Notes under the pieces: generated by a model | Seen by the model: the letters and a program-made list of their open reading frames with translations, nothing else | What the model was told of the DNA's origin: nothing | Database searches by the model: none | Part shown: piece by piece, positions 1-6,173 of the stretch | Position numbering within the stretch: the first letter of the stretch is position 1 | Layout: each line of letters starts with the position of its first letter | Made by a program: the position numbers and the translations under genes | DNA from: an uncultured Chlamydiae bacterium | GTDB lineage: Bacteria > Chlamydiota > Chlamydiia > Chlamydiales > CALBHK01 | DNA: 8,285 bases | Assembly (NCBI GenBank): GCA_937894565.1 | Contig: CALBHK010000162.1 | Span: 1-8,285 of the forward strand | Direction: 5' to 3'

Positions 1-260
1 GCGAATCCGATGAAGAGGATTTCGTTTTCTATCATGAATCAGAAAAGGTTAACAAAAAAATCAAATATTTTGTACAATTCAGCCAAACTAAACTTCCTGT
101 AATAGATGGGGTCATTTTTAGCATGGATAACGCTGCGGTTAATCCTATTGTAGATAAACAGATAGGATTAGATTTTTATATTCCTCCTTTCAAAGCAGAA
201 GATAACGTTGCAGGGAGTTATGTGACAAGTTTACAATTAATCATCATGGGGATAGAGTAA
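1..260 (+). CDS. C-terminal end of a pilin-like protein (partial)
   Basis: An open frame enters from the left edge (first full codon at 3) and ends at TAA 258-260, giving 85 residues. The last part, with the segments DKQIGLDFYIPPF and AGSYVTSLQLIIMG, looks like the final beta strands of a chaperone-usher pilus subunit or a spore-coat-U-like (archaic pilin) domain, which commonly end in an AGxY-x-hydrophobic strand. The stop is immediately followed by the start of a PapD-like chaperone, which supports a pilus-cluster role. The reading frame is secure because it is uninterrupted and coupled to the next gene. The pilin identity is inferred from the last strand and the neighbour only; a tip adhesin or another exported beta-sandwich protein is also possible. 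The N-terminus and signal peptide lie outside the window. Confidence 0.6.
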   Translation, partial: ESDEEDFVFYHESEKVNKKIKYFVQFSQTKLPVIDGVIFSMDNAAVNPIVDKQIGLDFYIPPFKAEDNVAGSYVTSLQLIIMGIE

Positions 261-983
261 ATGATAAAAAAATGGTTTTTGATAAGATTTTCTTTTTTGT
301 TTTTAGCATTTCTAAATCTAGATCTGTGCGCTTGGTCAATGACGCCTACCATCGTCTCCTTAGATCCAAATAAACCACAAACTTTTTTTACTGTTTCATC
401 TGAAAAAAAAGAAAAACCAGCTGCTATAGAAGTGACCGCTTCCAAAAGAGAAATCAATGAAAAGGGAGAAGAGATTCTTACAGATGCATCTAATGAATTT
501 TTAATTTACCCATCTCAGATTATTCTTAGAGAAAACAGCACAAAAAGCATACGGGTGGTATGGAAGGGTGATAAAAATAATCTGAAGGAAGAAAAAGCCT
601 ATAGGATTATTGCTACTAGCTTGCCGGTTAATGTCACAAAAACAGAGAATGGAGAGCACGCCGGTGAAATTGGAATTAATATTGCTGTGGCTACTCGTTA
701 TTTAAATTCTTTATACATCACGCCAAATAAGGCAAAAGCAGATGTGAAATGCACAAAAGTTTATATCGAAGAAAGTCAAGAGAGTCAGAGGCGTATAGTA
801 ATAGAGCTTACCAACTTTGGAAATGCACATCAATATCTGGTAGATCTTAGTTTTACAGCTGAAAATGCATCTCAAAAATTTAATGTTACTAAAGAGATGA
901 TTCAAAAAAATTACCCAGAGGGAATTAATATTTTAGCCCAAACTAAGAGAAATTTATACATACCTATCGAAAAAAATGACTAG
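261..983 (+). CDS. PapD-like periplasmic pilus assembly chaperone
   Basis: The 240-residue product is the usual size for a chaperone-usher pilus chaperone, which caps pilin subunits in the periplasm by donating a beta strand and hands them to the outer-membrane usher. Residues 1 to about 26 form a signal peptide: Lys-Lys, a long Phe/Leu core and a likely cleavage site near CAWS. Domain 1 covers about 27-145 and includes FLIYPSQIILRENSTKSIRV, matching the family pattern of a Pro-containing strand followed by a strand ending in RV-x-W. The segment AYRIIATSLPV corresponds to the YRI...LPV strand of the archaic/alternative chaperone group. Domain 2 covers about 146-240. The ATG directly follows the previous stop, and GGGGA at 248-252 could serve as ribosome binding site, so translation is probably coupled. 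No usher gene follows, which is unusual for such a cluster. The family is fairly sure; the pilus subtype is not. Confidence 0.8.
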   Translation: MIKKWFLIRFSFLFLAFLNLDLCAWSMTPTIVSLDPNKPQTFFTVSSEKKEKPAAIEVTASKREINEKGEEILTDASNEFLIYPSQIILRENSTKSIRVVWKGDKNNLKEEKAYRIIATSLPVNVTKTENGEHAGEIGINIAVATRYLNSLYITPNKAKADVKCTKVYIEESQESQRRIVIELTNFGNAHQYLVDLSFTAENASQKFNVTKEMIQKNYPEGINILAQTKRNLYIPIEKND

Positions 984-988
984 GCTAT

Positions 989-1168
989 GTGATTACTCAT
1001 GATTCAAATATCAAGTTTTTTTTTTGTTTAGGAGCTTCGCATTTATTCTTTAGCCTCCTCTTATCCAACGAGGCGATTAGTAACAATGCGACCCCCACTA
1101 CAAACGATTGTGGCTCAAAAGATTGTGCTTTGTTTCCGGATTCAACTGCCGTTTCTAGGTTGAATTAA
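989..1168 (+). CDS. Small signal-peptide-like ORF or gene remnant after the chaperone
   Basis: This frame starts at GTG 989 and ends at TAA 1166-1168, giving 59 residues. It contains a hydrophobic stretch (FFFCLGASHLFFSLLLSNEA) that looks like a signal peptide, then a polar Asn/Thr-rich part with two Cys (NDCGSKDCALF). An ATG at 999 lies in another frame; it would join this frame if the 10-T tract at 1016-1025 had one more T, giving MIQISSFFF fused to CLGASHLFFS. It may therefore be the broken start of a larger exported protein (the usher would be expected at this position), a slippage-controlled gene, or a genuine tiny exported protein. There is no good ribosome binding site; only a weak AGG at 982-984 precedes the GTG. 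I do not recognise the mature part and it does not look like an usher. Confidence 0.3.
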   Translation: MITHDSNIKFFFCLGASHLFFSLLLSNEAISNNATPTTNDCGSKDCALFPDSTAVSRLN

Positions 1169-1176
1169 CCAATGAT

Positions 1177-2139
1177 CTATTTTTCTTGAGGAACCGGCTC
1201 TGCAACAAGCTGAGGATCGGGAGTTTTTTTATCCTTATCTCCCAATTTTGCGACCGCAATGCTCATTAAGATGATGGCCGCGCCTATAATCTGCTGCATC
1301 GACATACTCTCATTAAAGAGCACCCAAGCAACCCAACCCGAAAGCACGGGACCAAGTAACATCACTAAAGCCAGGAAAGAGCTTGAAATAGAACCTAAGG
1401 CGACAGCTACCAACCCTTGCCCTCCTACCTGCACTAAGAGCGCATAACCCACCATCAGTCCTGCATCTTGAAGATCCAATGGAAAGAAAGGCTGCTCTCG
1501 TAATAGGGCAATAAAAGCTAATGAGAGTGCGCAGTAAACACCTGACCAAAAAAGAATAGTGCCAGGGGAGAGCTCTTTTCTTAACTTTTCAACAGTGATA
1601 AAATAAGCACCCCATGCAAATGCTGAAAGAACGGCAATAAAATCACCCATTAACGAAGAAAATGAAATGGACATTTTTTCACCCACCAAAAGGGCCGATC
1701 CCCCAATAGCCATTAATGAACCCATCGTGATCCATAAATTAGGACGTTTTGAATAAATGACCCACAAAAAAAGCGGAATAAAAAAGACGGAAAAATTGTT
1801 TAAAATGGTTGAATTCACAACGGATGTGAGCTGTAAAGATTCATTCCACAAGGCTAAATCTAAAGCAAATAAAAGGCCGCTGGCTGCTAATTTTAGATGT
1901 GTGGATACAGAATAGCGCTTCGTTTCTTTATTACGATTTTCAAAAAAAGACCAGAGGAATAAAAAAGGAATAGCAAAAAGCAGACGATAAAATCCAATAG
2001 TAATAGGCGGAAGTTTAGATGCTTTTACAAAAATAGGCGACATGCCTACAAAAAGAGAGCCCCCTAATGCAATCAACATAGGCAAAAACGTCCAAAAAGC
2101 TGCACTTGAAAAAAATGACCCTTCTTTATTCTTAAACAT
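1177..2139 (-). CDS. EamA/DMT-superfamily inner-membrane transporter
   Basis: The 320-residue protein has about ten hydrophobic segments arranged as two EamA repeats, roughly residues 21-152 and 165-298, which is the size and architecture of 10-TMS drug/metabolite exporters and related uptake carriers. Typical features are the charged FYRLLFAIPFLFLWSFFE stretch in repeat 1, the pattern SVVNSTILNNFSVFFIPLF that normally precedes the end of the first repeat, and LLGPVLSGWVAWVLFNE in repeat 2 (family pattern: P followed by a helix ending in Glu). The last 20 residues are hydrophilic and rich in Pro, Lys and Asp. The ATG is preceded by AGGAT at suitable spacing. The substrate cannot be read from sequence; chlamydial relatives of this superfamily include carriers of amino acids, S-adenosylmethionine and other metabolites. 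It lies downstream of dppF on the same strand but likely has its own promoter in the 61-bp gap. Confidence 0.85.
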   Translation of the reverse strand: MFKNKEGSFFSSAAFWTFLPMLIALGGSLFVGMSPIFVKASKLPPITIGFYRLLFAIPFLFLWSFFENRNKETKRYSVSTHLKLAASGLLFALDLALWNESLQLTSVVNSTILNNFSVFFIPLFLWVIYSKRPNLWITMGSLMAIGGSALLVGEKMSISFSSLMGDFIAVLSAFAWGAYFITVEKLRKELSPGTILFWSGVYCALSLAFIALLREQPFFPLDLQDAGLMVGYALLVQVGGQGLVAVALGSISSSFLALVMLLGPVLSGWVAWVLFNESMSMQQIIGAAIILMSIAVAKLGDKDKKTPDPQLVAEPVPQEK

Positions 2140-2165
2140 TTTAAATCCTGTTTTTTATATATTTA

Positions 2166-2171
2166 ATTATA
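2166..2171 (-). promoter_or_regulatory. Candidate -10 box of the EamA transporter gene
   Basis: On the minus strand the 61-bp gap between dppF and the transporter gene holds a perfect TATAAT, 26 bases before the ATG. The -35 region at 17-bp spacing is poor (TGGAAT). The position would give a leader of roughly 20 bases carrying the AGGAT ribosome binding site. Read-through from dppF is equally possible, as I see no terminator between the two genes. Confidence 0.45.
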
Positions 2172-2200
2172 CCTGATTCAAAAATTTTATTCCAGTAATT

Positions 2201-3004
2201 TCAAATAGAAACAGCTCTTAACCTAGGATGGCTAACCGGAATGGCTTTTAGTAATTTAATCGTATATTCTTCTTTAGGAGAATTAAATAAAAGATCAATG
2301 GTCCCTTCTTCCACCTTCCTGCCCTTCTCCATAACAATCGCCCTATTACATAGGTGCTTTACAACGGAAAGATCATGAGCAATAAAAAGATAGCTCAACT
2401 CCATCTCTGTTTTTAAAGTTTCCAATAAATTTAAAATTTGAGCCTGAATGCTGATATCCAATGAAGAAACAGCCTCATCACAGACAAGAATTTTAGGCTT
2501 TAAACTAATGGCGCGTGCAATACACACTCTTTGCTGCTGCCCGCCAGAGAGCTCATGCGGATAACGCCTCATGGCATCCGCTCCAAGTCCCACGCGATCT
2601 AATAGATGCGCCACATGTTCTGCTACTTCCTTTCTCATCGCGAGTCCATGATAAATAAGCCCTTCTCCTATAATTTCACGGATCGAATGCCTTGGATTAA
2701 GAGAAGCATAAGGGTCTTGAAAGACAAATTGCACTTCACGCCGCAAAGCCAGTAATTCCTTAAAACTTAAAAGATCTAAATCTTTTCCCTCATAGACCAC
2801 CTTGCCATTTGTGGGTTCAATTAAACGAAAAACAGCTCTTGCTAAGGTACTTTTACCAGATCCCGACTCTCCCACAATACCTAGGACTTCTCCCTTTTTT
2901 AAATCAAAAGAGATGCCATCGACTGCGCGCACCACACCCACCTGACGGCGCAAAATCCCGCGTAAAACAGGAAAAAAGACTTTTAAATTCTCAACTTTTA
3001 GCAT
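2201..3004 (-). CDS. dppF: Oligo/dipeptide ABC transporter ATP-binding subunit, DppF/OppF type
   Basis: This is one of the two ATPases that power peptide import; it would pair with the DppD-type ATPase upstream and bind two permease subunits at the inner membrane. With the chosen start the protein has 267 residues. All nucleotide-binding motifs are present: Walker A GESGSGKST (about residues 45-53), Q-loop FVFQDPYASLNP (about 93-104), signature LSGGQQQR (about 152-159), Walker B ILVCDEAVSSLD (about 172-183) and the switch His in IAHDLS (about 210). An ATG 12 bases further upstream is in frame, but the ATG at 3004 has GAGAGG just before it while the upstream one has nothing, so 3004 is preferred. 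The start overlaps the end of dppD by 14 bp, indicating translational coupling. The C-terminal peptide-transporter extension found in longer OppF/DppF proteins (over 300 residues) is absent. Confidence 0.88.
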   Translation of the reverse strand: MLKVENLKVFFPVLRGILRRQVGVVRAVDGISFDLKKGEVLGIVGESGSGKSTLARAVFRLIEPTNGKVVYEGKDLDLLSFKELLALRREVQFVFQDPYASLNPRHSIREIIGEGLIYHGLAMRKEVAEHVAHLLDRVGLGADAMRRYPHELSGGQQQRVCIARAISLKPKILVCDEAVSSLDISIQAQILNLLETLKTEMELSYLFIAHDLSVVKHLCNRAIVMEKGRKVEEGTIDLLFNSPKEEYTIKLLKAIPVSHPRLRAVSI

Positions 3005-3995
3005 TAGACCTCTCATACAACCAGCAGTCCACCCAATGCTTTTCCTCTAAGTAAAACCGCTCTACCTTTCCCTTTTTACAGCATTCCATCACAAAGGGGC
3101 AGCGCGGATGAAAAGGACAGCCGGAAGGCAATTCTGTGACAGGAGGCACACGGCCGGCAATGGTAGGCAAAGGGGAACCTCTTTTTGCTAAATGGGGCAG
3201 AGAGGCAAAAAGACCTTGCGTATAAGGATGTGCCATCCGATCAAAAAGATCAAATACGTCCCCTTTTTCAACAGCACGCGTTGCATACATCACCAACACT
3301 TCATCCGCCATTTCGGCCACCACTCCCATATCATGCGTGATCAATAAAATAGCGGTCCCCTTGCGTCTTTGCAAATCACGCATTAAGTCTAAAACTTGTT
3401 TTTGAATGGTGACATCTAACGCTGTTGTCGGCTCATCGGCAATTAAGACCTTAGGCTCGCAAAGCATCGCCATAGCAATCATAACGCGCTGCTTCATGCC
3501 CCCTGAAAGCTGATGGGGATAGGCATCCATCCGAGTATTAGCCTCGCCAATGCCTACCTCTTCTAGAGCCAACACCGCACGATCAAAGACCGCCAATTCA
3601 TCCATTTTTAAATGGAGCCTGGCCACCTCCATGAGCTGCTCGCCAATTGTATAAACGGGATTAAGAGCACTCATAGGATCTTGAAAGATCATGGCGATTT
3701 CTGATCCCCGAATAGAGCGTAGAGCTGATTCCGATAAAGTGACTAAATTTCTTTCCTGGAACCAGACCTCCCCCTCAAGCGGCAGAGCCGGGGGGGAGGC
3801 GAGAATGCGCAAAATAGAAAGAGCTGTCATCGTCTTTCCACAGCCCGATTCGCCCACAATTGCAAGCGTCTTTCCTGCAAAAAGATCAAAACTCATAGCA
3901 TCGACCACTTTAACTTCCTGGCCTTCCAGAAGCAGTTTAGTGGTTAAATTTTTTACTGAAAGAACAGGTTTTAGTCGCGGGAATGACAAGGGCAA
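2991..3995 (-). CDS. dppD: Oligo/dipeptide ABC transporter ATP-binding subunit, DppD/OppD type
   Basis: The 334-residue protein is full length for DppD/OppD, the partner ATPase of DppF in peptide import. Motifs in order: Walker A GESGCGKT (48-55), Q-loop MIFQDPMSALNP (about 102-113), signature LSGGMKQR (163-170), Walker B VLIADEPTTALD (183-194) and switch His 221 in LLITHDMGVVAEMADEVLVM. The C-terminal Oligo_HPN-type region is present, with Pro-rich GRVPP and a Cys cluster GCPFHPRCPFVMECC (Cys 293, 299, 305, 306) plus Cys 324. These cysteines are typical of the family and could bind metal or an Fe-S cluster. The start is TTG at 3995-3993 with GGAGA just before it; no ATG occurs until about residue 34, past conserved sequence. 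The first 25 bases overlap the end of the small Cys-rich gene. No permease or binding-protein gene lies in the window, so those subunits must be encoded elsewhere. Confidence 0.9.
   Translation of the reverse strand: MPLSFPRLKPVLSVKNLTTKLLLEGQEVKVVDAMSFDLFAGKTLAIVGESGCGKTMTALSILRILASPPALPLEGEVWFQERNLVTLSESALRSIRGSEIAMIFQDPMSALNPVYTIGEQLMEVARLHLKMDELAVFDRAVLALEEVGIGEANTRMDAYPHQLSGGMKQRVMIAMAMLCEPKVLIADEPTTALDVTIQKQVLDLMRDLQRRKGTAILLITHDMGVVAEMADEVLVMYATRAVEKGDVFDLFDRMAHPYTQGLFASLPHLAKRGSPLPTIAGRVPPVTELPSGCPFHPRCPFVMECCKKGKVERFYLEEKHWVDCWLYERSNAKS
3009..3014 (-). promoter_or_regulatory. Ribosome binding site deciding the dppF start
   Basis: The minus strand reads GAGAGG followed by TCTA and the ATG at 3004-3002. 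The site lies inside the last codons of dppD and between the two possible in-frame ATGs, so it favours the downstream one (MLKVENLK). Confidence 0.6.
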
Positions 3996-4222
3996 TCTTC
4001 TCCAATACAGCTGCCTTGATCACAGCACTCACAGCCATCCATCGATTCTATTTCTCTCATTTTTTCCATATGGTGACGCTTATACCCTGAAGAAGTGCTT
4101 GTTTGCATCCCCCCTCCTTCCCTTCTCTCACGGTCATACATCGAATCTATGCGTCTTGCAAAAGCCAAATTTCCCTGCAAACAAAAAGCTAATAAAAATA
4201 GAACAGTTAAAAATCTCATCAT
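3971..4222 (-). CDS. Small exported cysteine-rich protein of unknown function
   Basis: With the start at ATG 4222-4220 the product has 83 residues. MMRFLTVLFLLAFCLQGNLAFA is a clear signal peptide with a likely cut after AFA; the Cys in LAFC is not a proper lipobox, so a lipoprotein is unlikely. The mature part is hydrophilic, with many Arg and Glu and several Met (RRIDSMYDRERREGGGMQ), and ends in a Cys/acid cluster, GCECCDQGSCIGEDCPCHSRD, holding six Cys and a His. That cluster could bind metal or form disulfides in the periplasm. In-frame codons reach 4249, but GGGGG sits 5 bases before ATG 4222, which decides the start (ATG 4219 is also possible). The gene overlaps dppD by 25 bp and is likely the first gene of that operon. 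I do not recognise a family, and a role in peptide uptake is only suggested by position. Confidence 0.7.
   Translation of the reverse strand: MMRFLTVLFLLAFCLQGNLAFARRIDSMYDRERREGGGMQTSTSSGYKRHHMEKMREIESMDGCECCDQGSCIGEDCPCHSRD
3999..4003 (-). promoter_or_regulatory. Ribosome binding site supporting the TTG start of dppD
   Basis: The minus strand reads GGAGA, then AGA, then the TTG at 3995-3993. It lies within the coding region of the upstream Cys-rich gene, so dppD translation is probably coupled to that gene. It is the main reason for accepting the non-ATG start. Confidence 0.55.
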
Positions 4223-4227
4223 ACTGA

Positions 4228-4232
4228 CCCCC
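4228..4232 (-). promoter_or_regulatory. Ribosome binding site of the Cys-rich gene
   Basis: On the minus strand AAAGGGGGT precedes ATG 4222 with a 5-base gap. It lies downstream of the longer possible start at 4249, so that longer start is unlikely. Confidence 0.65.
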
Positions 4233-4247
4233 TTTGTTGTTTTCCTC

Positions 4248-4274
4248 ACTATACAAAAAAAAAGAAAATGTTAA
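4248..4274 (-). promoter_or_regulatory. Possible promoter for the Cys-rich gene and dppDF
   Basis: The minus strand has TTAACA (4274-4269), a 15-base T-rich spacer and TATAGT (4253-4248), placed 25 bases before the start at 4222. The boxes are good but the spacer is shorter than the usual 16-18, so the call is tentative. It overlaps the start of the divergent gene at 4268. Confidence 0.35.
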
Positions 4275-4741
4275 CATATCAAATAATGAAAAAAGAAACA
4301 CTCAGACTCTACAGCTGTATCATCCCTTCTTTAAAGAGGTGGAAGCTCTTTATTAGCATGCTATGGATGATCCCAGGACTTGCCCTTATTCTTTATGGCG
4401 GCATCAAAATGCCCGTTGAAGAGCTTAAATCCTGGGGAATTTTTATCTGGATTGCCGGCATCACTTTGATCGCCATCGGGCTGATTCCCTATAAAAAACT
4501 CATCTCTTTGGAAAACAACCCTCATGCGCTTGTCATATGCGCAGAAAATGCCCTTTATTTCCTAGTCAAAGACAAACAAAAGATGAAAATAAAATTAACA
4601 GAAATAGAAAAGGTTGAATTTTTTAAAGCTTCTCGGCGTTATGGAATCTTCATGAAATTGAAAACGGAAGAGAAAAATATCTTTTTTCCCCTTTTTACAG
4701 AACGTGCCTGCAAAACATTAAAAACTTATCTAGATTCCTGA
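4268..4741 (+). CDS. Small membrane protein with two TM segments, function unknown
   Basis: The 157-residue protein has an amphipathic basic N-terminus (about 1-25), two hydrophobic segments at about 26-45 (ISMLWMIPGLALILYGGI) and 56-76 (WGIFIWIAGITLIAIGLIPY), and a soluble C-terminal half (about 80-157) rich in alternating charged and hydrophobic residues. This layout, a TM hairpin followed by a compact beta-rich domain, is like small bacterial PH-domain-like membrane proteins, but I see no decisive motif. The first ATG at 4268 has AAAGAAA before it and is preferred; ATG 4286 is an alternative without a visible ribosome binding site. It is the only plus-strand gene between 984 and 5915. It is divergent from the Cys-rich gene with a 45-bp gap, and its 3' end overlaps the 3' end of kdsD by 12 bp. 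It is intact and probably real. Confidence 0.65.
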   Translation: MLTYQIMKKETLRLYSCIIPSLKRWKLFISMLWMIPGLALILYGGIKMPVEELKSWGIFIWIAGITLIAIGLIPYKKLISLENNPHALVICAENALYFLVKDKQKMKIKLTEIEKVEFFKASRRYGIFMKLKTEEKNIFFPLFTERACKTLKTYLDS

Positions 4742-5686
4742 TTGTAAAATATCGTGCATCTTAATCAAACCCAATAATTTTTTTTCTTTATCGACCACAG
4801 GCAGTACTGTGATGGGCGATTTTTGATTTTTTTCCATTTCATGAAGTGCCAGAGTGGCAAGAGCTTCGGGATCAATCGTACGCGCACAAGGAACCATCAA
4901 ATCTCTCATTTTTTTATCCAAAGCCTTTGCTCCCTCTTTTTCAAGAGCGCGCCTTAAATCTCCATCAGTAAAAATGCCGCATAACTTTCCATTTTCTACA
5001 ATAATCAAACATCCTGCCTGTTTTTTAGAAAGTTCGACCAACATATCCACCAAGATAGCGTTAGGAGTACATAGAGGCAACTGATCCCCGGTAAGCATCA
5101 AATCTGCTACTTTTAAAAGCATCTGCCTACCGATGCGTCCAGCGGGATGGTTGAGCTTGTACTCTTCAATTTCAAATCCCTTAGCCTGCATTAAAGCGAC
5201 AGCTAAAGTGTCTCCAAAGATCATCTGAATCGCGGTAGAGGTTGTAGGAGCTAAATCAAAAGGGCATAATTCACGAGTGAGGGGCAGTAAGATCATCTCA
5301 TCGCAAGCTTTCTGCAGACGACTTCCCTCTTTGCAAACAAGGGCTACCAAATAAGCGCCCTTATTTCTTAAGGCCGGAATTAAATTGAGCAGCTCTTCCG
5401 ACTCCCCGCTTTTGCTTAAAAAGATAAAAGTGTCCTCTGGAGAGACAATTCCTATATCGCCATGAAGAGCATCTGTGGGAGATAAATAAAGAGCGCGAGT
5501 TCCAGTAGATGTGAGCGTAACGGCAATTTTTCTGGCTACATAACTGCTTTTACCAACCCCCGTTAAAAAGATTGTCCCCTTTACCAATTGCAAACGTTCA
5601 AGCAGTTTTTGGGCTTTTTTGATTTCAATCCGATCAAAAAAGGCATTAAGGGCGGCACGCTGATCTTCGAATAATTTTTTTAACAT
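4730..5686 (-). CDS. kdsD: D-arabinose-5-phosphate isomerase (KdsD/KpsF family)
   Basis: This enzyme converts ribulose-5-phosphate to arabinose-5-phosphate, the first committed step to Kdo for lipopolysaccharide. The 318-residue protein has the family layout: a SIS domain at about 30-190 and two CBS domains at about 195-318. Residues matching the E. coli KdsD active site are all present at a constant offset of 13: Lys46 (TGVGKSS), His75 (LHGDIGI), Glu98 (SKSGESEE), Glu139 (TRELCPF) and His180 (NHPAGRIGR). The APTTSTA motif at 146-152 is also typical. The CBS pair contains TDGDLRRAL and ends with IKMHDILQSGI. The ATG at 5686 has AAGAG 5 bases upstream; an N-terminus slightly shorter than in E. 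coli is usual for chlamydial-type proteins. It stands alone on its strand, with a long intergenic region upstream and a convergent gene downstream. KpsF or GutQ paralogue status cannot be decided from sequence alone. Confidence 0.92.
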   Translation of the reverse strand: MLKKLFEDQRAALNAFFDRIEIKKAQKLLERLQLVKGTIFLTGVGKSSYVARKIAVTLTSTGTRALYLSPTDALHGDIGIVSPEDTFIFLSKSGESEELLNLIPALRNKGAYLVALVCKEGSRLQKACDEMILLPLTRELCPFDLAPTTSTAIQMIFGDTLAVALMQAKGFEIEEYKLNHPAGRIGRQMLLKVADLMLTGDQLPLCTPNAILVDMLVELSKKQAGCLIIVENGKLCGIFTDGDLRRALEKEGAKALDKKMRDLMVPCARTIDPEALATLALHEMEKNQKSPITVLPVVDKEKKLLGLIKMHDILQSGI

Positions 5687-5708
5687 GAGGCTCTTACTTT
5701 TTTATTCA

Positions 5709-5714
5709 ATCATA
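5709..5714 (-). promoter_or_regulatory. Possible -10 box of kdsD
   Basis: The minus strand has TATGAT 22 bases before the kdsD ATG. No convincing -35 box lies 16-18 bp upstream, only a T/C-rich stretch. The region between it and the palindrome at 5815 shows nothing else that I recognise. Confidence 0.3.
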
Positions 5715-5814
5715 GCAAGAAAATGAATTTTGTAGGTTTTTTAGAAGCCTAAAGGGCTTATTGTTTGTAGAGTCCAGTCCGTTGTGCGTAATGCTCAACT
5801 TAAAAAAACGAGTA

Positions 5815-6024
5815 TACAGGGCAACGCCCTGAAATATAAAAGCCTAGGGCATCGCCCTAGGTGACATCCAAGAATAACATCTCAGGCTGAAAGCCTGAGT
5901 TATAGTAAATAGGATTTGTGTTCTTATATTTACTATAACTCAGGCTTTCAGCCTGAAAAAAATTCCTTTATAACGCACCTAGGGCGCTGCCCTAGGCTTT
6001 TATATTTCAGGGCGTTGCCCTGTA
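5815..6024. repeat. 210-bp nested inverted repeat of six REP-like hairpins
   Basis: Six short perfect hairpins, each with a 3-base loop, lie in mirror order. A: CAGGGC/GCCCTG at 5817-5831. B: CCTAGGGC/GCCCTAGG at 5843-5861. C: CTCAGGCT/AGCCTGAG at 5881-5899. C' is at 5940-5956, B' at 5978-5996 and A' at 6008-6022. The outer 48 bases (5815-5862) match the reverse complement of 5977-6024 with one mismatch, located in a hairpin loop. The inner 30 bases (5882-5911) match 5927-5956 perfectly, with a 15-base spacer. The pieces between B and C do not match. The whole can fold as a row of small hairpins or as one long cruciform. It looks like a REP/BIME-type or miniature mobile element rather than a terminator, since no T-run follows. 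No transposase is present in the window. It occupies the middle of the 551-bp gap between kdsD and the next gene. Confidence 0.85.
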
Positions 6025-6050
6025 GACCAATTCTTACGTTTTCTATTCAC

Positions 6051-6100
6051 CGTTTCGCGGCTTTAAAAACCAGAAAAATCACACCTTTATCAAATCTTTA
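6051..6100 (+). repeat. Conserved 50-bp block upstream of the first paralogue
   Basis: This block (starting CGTTTCGCGGCTTTAAAAAC, ending AAATCTTTA) recurs at 7578-7626 with one base missing and one substitution. It lies 73 bases before the -35 box here and 68 bases before it in the second copy. It is much better conserved than the AT-rich sequence between it and the promoters. It could be a regulatory site, or simply the well-preserved edge of the duplicated unit. Confidence 0.75.
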
Positions 6101-6173
6101 AGAAAAATTAACCTTAAGACAAACATTTTCTTTTACAATAAAACAAAAGTTAAACATTAATTTTAAAAAACAA

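Noticed and set aside
1138..1165. Hairpin ATTCAAC/GTTGAAT as terminator of the transporter gene
   Set aside because: A 7-bp AT-rich stem with a 12-base loop and no T-run on either strand; too weak to call.
3691..4227. A 178-codon plus-strand frame opposite dppD and the Cys-rich gene
   Set aside because: It lies antisense to well-supported ATPase coding sequence, its product is low in family-like features, and it crosses two gene boundaries.
4730..4741. 12-bp overlap of the convergent small membrane gene and kdsD
   Set aside because: Short tail-to-tail overlaps are common in compact genomes; no further signal was seen there.
5815..6024. CRISPR array or terminator
   Set aside because: The units are three different palindromes in mirror order, not equal direct repeats with unique spacers, and no T-run follows the hairpins.
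5916..6101. A 61-codon plus-strand frame across the palindrome
   Set aside because: It is composed of the hairpin repeats and part of the conserved block, with no ribosome binding site; an accidental frame.
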